Shown: positions 58,201 to 64,000 of the stretch, in pieces | Layout of the letters: each line of letters starts with the position of its first letter | Numbering within the stretch: the stretch's first letter is position 1 | DNA from: Anaeramoeba flamelloides | Lineage: Eukaryota; Metamonada; Anaeramoebidae | DNA: 64,000 nt | Direction of reading: 5' to 3' | Assembly: GCA_027625915.1 (NCBI GenBank) | Contig: JANTQA010000032.1 | Span: forward strand, 5,704,001-5,768,000 | The notes under the pieces: generated by a model | Databases searched by the model: none | The model's input: only the letters and a program-made list of their open reading frames with translations | What the model was told of the DNA's origin: nothing | Position numbers and translations under genes: made by a program

Positions 58201-59366
58201 TTTTTTTTAGGTGAAAAAAAATATTTCTAGTTTTTAGAACTGAATATTAAAATTATAATTTTTTTTATTATTAAAGATAAATTCAATTTATAAATATATT
58301 TTTTCCAAAATTTGATTTTTAATAGGTCAAAGATTTTAAAATATAGTTTATAATTGTGGTTTTTTTTAATTGTATTTATTTTTTAAAAAAAATGAATATT
58401 TGTTAATTTCTCCCTGGAAAAGTTAAAATCTAAATAAATATAATGATTGGATTATATAAAATTAAATATTTATTCTTATTAGTTATTAGAAAATTTTATT
58501 TCTTTTTGAAGAGTTTTTACTCTGTGTATATAATAATACAAACCCAATTAAATCCAATGAGGCCAAAAAGATAAAAAAAAAACAATTTCTACAGATATTC
58601 TTGAATATCTGGAAAATATTTTTTCTTTCAATTGTTAAATTTAAGTTGGAAAAAAAAAAGTAGGTTGTACAGTCTTATGGACAATCTTATTGTTTGTTAC
58701 TACAGAATTGTTAAATTTAGTTTAACTTATCACAAATATTCACAAAACAATTGAAAAACATAAAATTTCATTTAGAAGATATAAAATCATTTTTTGTTAT
58801 TTCTTTGATGATATAATTTATATCTCTAAAATAAATATTTATTTTGGATGAATCACCAATTTATTTATTTTGAGATCTCTTTTTCAAAAAAGAATCACAA
58901 AAAGGGGAACATTTGTTCACATAATTGCCCAAAAAGAAATTAAGTTGTAAAGTTTTTGTGAACATAATTGATTGACAGCTTGTACTGGTTTAATATAGTG
59001 TTTGAAGTAATATAATATTTTGTTTTTGACTCTAGTTTTCACAATTTTTTCACAAATAATTTGTGAATTGGTAACAAAAATTCACAAAAAATGAAATCAG
59101 GGCCGATAGAGGAAAAAATTTATTGTATCATCAATTATTAAAAAAAAAGAATTGAACTTTTTTTTTTATTTTTTTTTGTGAACTCTTGTGGAATAATTAT
59201 TTTTTAAATGTGAACAATTAAAATGAAAATGGCTTGATTATTTTTTTTTTGTGCATTATTTTGATTATTTTATACCTTAACTTACTGATCTTATAATGTG
59301 TGCTAAAAAGTCCTAGGCTTGTAATATATGTTTAATAAATGAAAAGATCCATGTACTAAAAAAAAG

Positions 59367-59400
<34 letters not shown>

Positions 59401-59461
59401 CAACAGCAGCAGCAGGCTTAAATTAGAAATATTAAAAATTTATTAAAAAAATGAGAAATAT
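54087..59461. other. Long intergenic region, microsatellites only
   Basis: No supported gene in over 5 kb. (AT)n lies at about 54890-54912 and poly-A of about 40 at 55233-55273. There is a C run at about 57327-57336. A (CAA)n tract followed by four CAG lies at about 59368-59416, shortly beyond the GPCR stop codon. An open frame at 55354-55560 (minus, 68 codons) is slightly protein-like but unrecognised. The rest is A/T tracts. Confidence 0.5.
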
Positions 59462-60502
59462 TCAAAATAAGGAAGTTTTTTCATTGGGCGAATCTGATAA
59501 AGAAATGTTATTTTTGTTTTGAGTATTATTTTCATTCCATATATCTTCATTGTCTTGTTCGTCAAGGATTTCATCAACCTCACCATTGCTGGAATCAAAA
59601 AAGTTATCTTCGTTGTCAGGTGTGTCTTGGTTGAGGTTTGAGTACTTTAATCCGAACATTCTTTTGTATTGTTTCCTGGCACTCGAAGAAAATATTACAA
59701 AAATTAGACAAAGGATGAGCCCTGTCTGAGCAAAAAAAATTGTGTGCATATATTGGATCCAGAGGGGCGATTTTTTTTTTCGGGACCACTGCATCACTCT
59801 GTCAAGAGAAGGCCAGAAATAGCACCAGATAAAAACGAGAGGGATACTTAAGGTTTTCAATTGGTAATACAAATAATGGTTTTTCGCTTGGGTGCTCTTG
59901 CTTTTGCCTTTCTGATTCTCATTCTTGTTGGTCTCGGAACCCAATTTCTTGGTGCCCTGGAAGATCACTTTGTACAGTTTGGAATAGGAATAAATGGAGC
60001 TAATATAAAAAAAGACACACAGGGCGATCGCAAGCCAATAGTAGGCGTATAGCACCTTCAAAGTATTGTTTGTGTAAAAGCAATACTCCTCAAAGGTTTC
60101 CGGTGAGCTATTGCTAAAGGTTGTTGCAATTAAAAACGGCAAGGAGACGATCCAAACAAATAAGTGCGCCCATTTCATTAGCTTCTGTCGTAAGGATTCA
60201 GAGCTTTGCCAAACCAAATACAAGTACGTACAAAAGGAGATGGTTACACACCAAAACGGCGCCATTGGTGAAAAGAGCATATTTAGTAGGGCCTGCGCTG
60301 TGCAAAGTGAGCCGTTTTTTCGTGTTGGAATAATTGAGATTAAACAAGATGGAAGATCATAACAAGCAAGTGGGAAAAGGTATTTCAAATAGTTGTTTTG
60401 TAATTGTTTGAATTTCAAATACGTGAAAATAATAATAATATACCCGATAATCCCAAGAGAAAGAAACGTAATTGAGATTTTTATACTTGGAGAGTCAGTC
60501 AT
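59462..60502 (-). CDS. cAMP-receptor-like seven-helix GPCR
   Basis: A 346-residue receptor of the class best known from slime-mould cAMP receptors and their CrlA-type relatives, which also resembles secretin-like receptors. Predicted helices: 9-29, 38-58, 68-97, 109-130, 147-172, 214-236 and 247-272. Cys67 at the start of helix 3 and Cys141 in the second extracellular loop would form the conserved disulfide. Sequons at Asn131 and Asn145 lie in that loop. The third intracellular loop (173-213) is short and Lys-rich. The SSSARKQYKRMFGL segment after helix 7 is the usual basic junction, followed by a cytoplasmic tail that is acidic and Ser/Asn-rich. The N-terminus is very short with no signal peptide, as in this class. 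Single exon, GC-rich against its flanks. The ligand cannot be inferred; cAMP itself is not implied. Confidence 0.92.
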   Translation of the reverse strand: MTDSPSIKISITFLSLGIIGYIIIIFTYLKFKQLQNNYLKYLFPLACYDLPSCLISIIPTRKNGSLCTAQALLNMLFSPMAPFWCVTISFCTYLYLVWQSSESLRQKLMKWAHLFVWIVSLPFLIATTFSNSSPETFEEYCFYTNNTLKVLYAYYWLAIALCVFFYISSIYSYSKLYKVIFQGTKKLGSETNKNENQKGKSKSTQAKNHYLYYQLKTLSIPLVFIWCYFWPSLDRVMQWSRKKKSPLWIQYMHTIFFAQTGLILCLIFVIFSSSARKQYKRMFGLKYSNLNQDTPDNEDNFFDSSNGEVDEILDEQDNEDIWNENNTQNKNNISLSDSPNEKTSLF

Positions 60503-60629
60503 CCAATTATTGTTTAAGGCTTATTAAAAGAAAATCTTGATGCTTTGATAAAAAGAAGAAAAAATAAAAAAAAATTTTAGTATTTTTCATTTTTAATTCA
60601 ACATTTTGACATTAATTATTTTTTCTCTT
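60503..60629. promoter_or_regulatory. Immediate upstream of the GPCR gene
   Basis: About 130 bases between the GPCR start and the nested repeat block. It is A/T-rich with no definable promoter element. Any regulatory sequence farther out must overlap the inverted-repeat DNA at 60630-61660. Confidence 0.25.
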
Positions 60630-61660
60630 TAATCTGTAAGGTTTTAAATCTCTGAAACAGGAAAAAAGATTAATATTTATTGGGTACAAGGAAATGTTAT
60701 TTTGGTTTTTGGATTCTCGATCTTTTTCTTGATATTAATTTTGAAAGTGGTTTAAAAAAATGATTTGTTTTTTCCAAGTGTGAATTGAAGGGTTTTAGAA
60801 TAATAGATTGGTTAATTATCAAGAAAGTTTGGAAATTTTTGGTTTTGAAAAAATTGAAATAATTATTTCCCTTTTACTCTTTTTTGCTAAAATAAAAAAT
60901 TTTAATATCTCCCAAGAAAACAAAATTATACTAGGGTAAAAAAATATCCAGCATGAATTAAATTAGCAGGACACTATTTTTTAATAGTGAATATTAGAAA
61001 ATTGTTGTCTATTTACTAATATTTTCAATCAAATCCTATTATAAATAACCAAATTTTTAATGAACGAAGTAATAAACCTACCTAAAGTTCATTCAAGTAG
61101 GGTATCTCTAGAATACTCGAGTATTAGTTTGATAGCCTAAGTAGATCAACTTTTTTCGACAAAATTATTGAGTTTTATAGAGGTTTACTAGAGTTTGGAA
61201 AATGATAATTATTTTTTATTCTTGTTTTTTGATTGATTGGATACTGTTTTGAACAAGTGTATTTTCATTAATCATCATTCTAATCAGTGGGTGGGTTATA
61301 ATTTTAAAAGTTTGTTTCTTTAAAAAAGGATTGGATTTTAAATAAAAGAAATTATAAAAATCCATTTTCCTAATATTCACAATTAATAATCTTGCCAGGG
61401 TATTTTTTAACTACTTTAAATTAAAATTTCAATTTAAAACCCAAAAATAAAAATTACAATAAATTACCCCCCAACCTTTTTGTCTTATTCCTATACTTTA
61501 CATTTCAAATTTTGAAAAAAAAAAGAAATCATTTTTTTAAACCAATTCTAAAATTAATATCAAGAAAAAGATCAAGAATCAAAAAACCAAAATAACATAT
61601 CCTTGTACCCAATACAAGATAATCTCTTTTTCTGTTGAAGGGGATTTAAATCTAAGGACC
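60630..61660. repeat. ~1-kb inverted repeat enclosing a transposon copy
   Basis: The outer arms are about 140 bp. The left arm (about 60630-60770) carries GGGTACAAGGAAATGTTATT, GGTTTTTGGATTCTCGATC and CTTGATATTAATTTT. The right arm (about 61528-61660) carries the inverse (AAAATTAATATCAAG, GATCAAGAATCAAAAAACC, CATATCCTTGTACCC). The element at 60929-61416 sits between the arms. Confidence 0.8.
60929..61416. repeat. ~490-bp inverted-repeat transposon, copy 3 (inverted)
   Basis: Opposite orientation to the copies at 24498 and 34033. Shares GTATCTCTAGAATACTCGAG, TAGAGTTTGGAAAATGAT, ATTAATCATCATTCTAAT and the arm CTAATATTCACAATTAATAA. Its right arm ends CTTGCCAGGGTATTTTTTAA. It lies inside a larger inverted repeat. 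Confidence 0.8.
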
Positions 61661-62929
61661 ACATTTCCTCCCTTAAGAGTATTGGGTTATTGTGTTATTT
61701 CACTTTCACTTCTCAAGAAGAATTTTCATTCTGAAGAAATTGGACAAAAAAAAAAAAAACAATTATGTTATCTTTACCTTATCATGCATACTTTTTTCCT
61801 TTCTTTTTAATTAGAAAAGGAAAAAGAAAATAACATAAAAAAAAATACTAAAGTCTGTTCCACTTTTAAGTCACAAACTTCGAATTAAATTTAAGGAACA
61901 CATAAAAATCTCAAATTAATGCACAAAATTTCAGATTCTAGGAAAATTAATTGTAAAAAAAAAAAATTCCAAAATTTTTTACCTAATTTGAGATTTTTTT
62001 TGTGCCTTAAATTTCGTTGAAATATTGTGCCTTAAAAGTGGAACTGGCTGTATAGAGATGTATTACTTTTTATTATTTGTTTTTTAATAATATTAATACA
62101 CTCTCTCTATAAAAAAATTAAAAAAATGTATTCAAATATAATAAAGATGAAACCGGTTTATTAAAAGATTTAAAAATAATAAAAAAAAATGTTTTTTTTA
62201 AAATGAAATACCACAAATAGTTAATAATTTAAATAAAAATAAAGAAATATATAACAATTATAAACAATTATATAAGAAAATTTTCTTGAACAGTGGTTTG
62301 GGTTTATTAAATCTTTTCAATCAATAGATTAAAGTCAATTAACATATGTTTTAGAAATCTAAACTTATTAAATAAAAACTTTAAATTATTAAAATTTTTG
62401 AATTAATTCTTTTATTACTGGAATCGACATATTAAATAGATACACGCAAATTCTTATTTATAAAATGGAATTTAACCCCAAAAATAGAGTGATTTCAATA
62501 AATAATATAAAATTTAAATATAAAAAAAAAAAAAAAAAAAAAAAAAATATTTCTTTCCTGATATTCGAAATTTAAAAAACATTTAACTGAAGAAGTAACA
62601 ATAAAATTAACTTGTTATCAAAATATTTGATTGAATATAAAAAAAAATAAATATTGAATTGTATCCAAAAATGAATTGTTGAATTTTATAAGTTGGGAAT
62701 TGGGTTGTTTTTTTTCCCGAATTTAAAAGAGTTGGGTAAAAATAAAAGATTGGGTTCTATTTGTTTAAATTTTGGGAAAAATATATAAACTTTATTTTTA
62801 ATTTAAGAAATAAAAAGAAAATTTAATAAATTTTCTTTTTCTTTAATTAGAAAAAACATTGATTAATTTTTCTAGAATAGAAAAAAATACAATAAAATTG
62901 AAGATTTTTCTCACTTATTTTGAATTTTC
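61661..62929. other. Intergenic with MITE copy 7 and hairpin module
   Basis: Holds the MITE at 61851-62050 (listed separately), an A26-A27 tract near 62521-62547 and a decayed hairpin module of the GTTAGG family at about 62695-62870. The segment 61670-61750 resembles 860-940. No gene is seen. Confidence 0.5.
61851..62050. repeat. 200-bp palindromic MITE, copy 7
   Basis: Left arm AAGTCTGTTCCACTTTTAAG, right arm ending GGAACTGGCTG followed by TA. The arms still pair over most of their length with scattered mismatches. The middle AAGGCACA words are partly kept. Moderately old. Confidence 0.85.
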
Positions 62930-63381
62930 AAAAATCTAGTAATTCCATTACTCTGGAATGTACATTGTCAAACTTGAATTTATTCGGTACAATTATTTCG
63001 CAATTATAAAAAATAAAATCAATTTATAAAGAACACATGTATATTTTTATTATCATAAAGTTCAGCAATTCAAGAATTCAAATTAATTACCAATTCTTAA
63101 ATAGATTATAAGATGTACTAAAAGAAAATAGAATTTAATTGTCTCCTTTTATTTTTAAAATATAAACAAAAGCAAATAATAGAAAAGATTGATCATTATT
63201 TATGGGTTTGTCCTTCCTATGATAAAAATAAATTAATATTTCTAAATAAATAAAAAGGAATAAATCTTAATGAAATAATATTAAAAAAAGATAGTTTGAA
63301 ATTTTTTGTGCTGAGTAATCGTGAAATCTGTAATTTCAAAGTTAAATTCTTGAAAGGGGAATTAAGTTTAATGGGTAGCTA
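62930..63381 (+). mobile_element. LINE-like 3' remnant, copy C
   Basis: The best coding trace of the three remnants. One frame reads KYKQKQIIEKIDHYLWVCPS, then YDKNKLIFLNK, a stop, and KGINLNEIILKKDSLKFFVL, then CNFKVKFLKGELSLMG. The IDH-YLW-VCP pattern with His-x4-Cys resembles the zinc-binding tail after the reverse transcriptase of many non-LTR retrotransposons. Upstream bases align loosely with the copies at 6905 and 14040. No reverse transcriptase or endonuclease motif is visible, so only a 3' fragment remains. Confidence 0.42.
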
Positions 63382-63595
63382 GAGTGTAATTTACACTTCT
63401 CCAATAATAAAAAAATTAAAATTAAAAGATTATTTTTTTAAAAAAAAAAATATTTTATTTAAATTTCATTATAATCCTTTTTGGTAATAATAAATGAAAA
63501 GTTATTTGATTAAAATCAAATTTTAATCGAAAAAAAAAAAAAATAAGAATAAATAAATAAATAAATAAAATTAAGGAACAAATAACATTATTTGT

Positions 63596-64000
63596 TTAAT
63601 TTTTTTCATCTTTATAAATTTCGAAATTTTCATTTTTCTTTTTTTTCCCTTTCTTAAAGTCAACTTTTTTAGCAACTTTTGATTTTTCAGATTTCTCGAA
63701 TCTTTTTTTAGTTTTTTGAATTTTGGGAGTTTTTTCCAGATCCAATTGAGAAATAAAATTATTTTCAATATTTTTTCCATTTTCTATTCTCTGTTTAATT
63801 TCTTCTTTTTGTTTTGAATTCAATGACAATTGCTTTGTTTCTTTCTTTTGAATTTTCTGTAATTTTTGGATTTGTTTTTTAAGAACTTGTATGGTAGTTT
63901 TAGCTGTTTTTGCTCGGACGAATTTCAATTTTGAGAATTCTTCCAATTTTTCTAAAAATAAATCAAAGAATGATATTTTTATGATGTTTTCATCTTCAAC
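63596..64000 (-). CDS. C-terminal part of a Lys-rich protein, cut by window edge
   Basis: 134 codons open from the right edge of the window to a TAA at 63596-63598. The reading begins VEDENIIKISFFDLFLEKLE. A predicted coiled coil (about KLKFVRAKTAKTTIQVLKKQ and IQKLQKIQKKETKQLSLNSK) follows, then IENNFISQLDLEKTPKIQKT and a very basic end (KGKKKKNENFEIYKDEKN). The basic tail would suit a nucleolar or nucleic-acid-associated protein, but I recognise no family. The start codon lies outside the window. A TTG inside the frame at 63946 is not a credible start. Confidence 0.6.
   Translation of the reverse strand, partial: VEDENIIKISFFDLFLEKLEEFSKLKFVRAKTAKTTIQVLKKQIQKLQKIQKKETKQLSLNSKQKEEIKQRIENGKNIENNFISQLDLEKTPKIQKTKKRFEKSEKSKVAKKVDFKKGKKKKNENFEIYKDEKN

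Overview
The window is AT-rich nuclear DNA from a eukaryotic microbe. Its protein genes are sparse and noticeably GC-richer than the A/T-tract DNA around them. The supporting evidence is a ubiquitin-eS31 fusion gene, GT-AG introns in thioredoxin, a nuclear tRNA-Glu with internal A and B boxes, a seven-helix receptor of the slime-mould cAMP-receptor type, PWP1 and a TACC-domain protein. The receptor type, the Glu/Lys/Asn-rich low-complexity proteins and the base composition suggest an amoeboid protist. The ubiquitin is animal-like except for Asp18, which argues against a dictyostelid as I remember that sequence. An Anaeramoeba-like or other amoeboflagellate lineage would fit, but this is inference.

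Genes from left to right: ubiquitin-eS31 (2471-2974, +); a three-exon thioredoxin (8989-9572, -); an ER-type short-chain dehydrogenase (15590-16549, +); a small secreted, probably GPI-anchored Cys protein (26352-26819, +); PWP1 (31309-32889, -); a probably N-myristoylated charged protein of unknown function (36344-37375, +); a small acidic ORF (42982-43293, +); a 1334-residue acidic TACC protein (49239-53243, -); tRNA-Glu(CTC) (54016-54086, -); a cAMP-receptor-like GPCR (59462-60502, -); and the 3' end of a Lys-rich gene running off the right edge (63596-64000, -). Two more patches look like cryptic exons: a two-exon P-loop start at 25459-25598 (-) and an 86-codon open frame at 29551-29808 (+).

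The intergenic DNA, more than 80% of the window, is a palimpsest of small DNA transposons. I distinguish: (1) seven copies of a ~200-bp hairpin MITE with TA targets; (2) a decayed Tc1-type (DD34E) element at 18656-20448 holding two of those MITEs, and its internally deleted relative at 46915-47620; (3) three ~490-bp elements with long terminal inverted repeats; (4) two ~700-bp elements with TTAA at their ends; (5) chains of hairpins with the motif CCGTTAGGTTTT; (6) three ~167-bp hairpins; (7) a ~860-bp element with ~240-bp inverted arms; and (8) LINE-like 3' remnants. Nesting (MITE in Tc1, hairpin in deleted Tc1, element in inverted repeat near the GPCR) gives a relative insertion order.

The genes do not form a pathway: ribosome and proteostasis functions (ubiquitin-eS31, PWP1, tRNA), redox (thioredoxin), lipid or steroid metabolism (SDR), microtubule organisation (TACC) and cell-surface signalling (GPCR, secreted protein, myristoylated protein) are simply neighbours. 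The most unusual observations are the thioredoxin active site carried on an 18-nt micro-exon, the repeated helix/acidic-serine modules in the TACC protein, and the short zinc-finger spacing in eS31.
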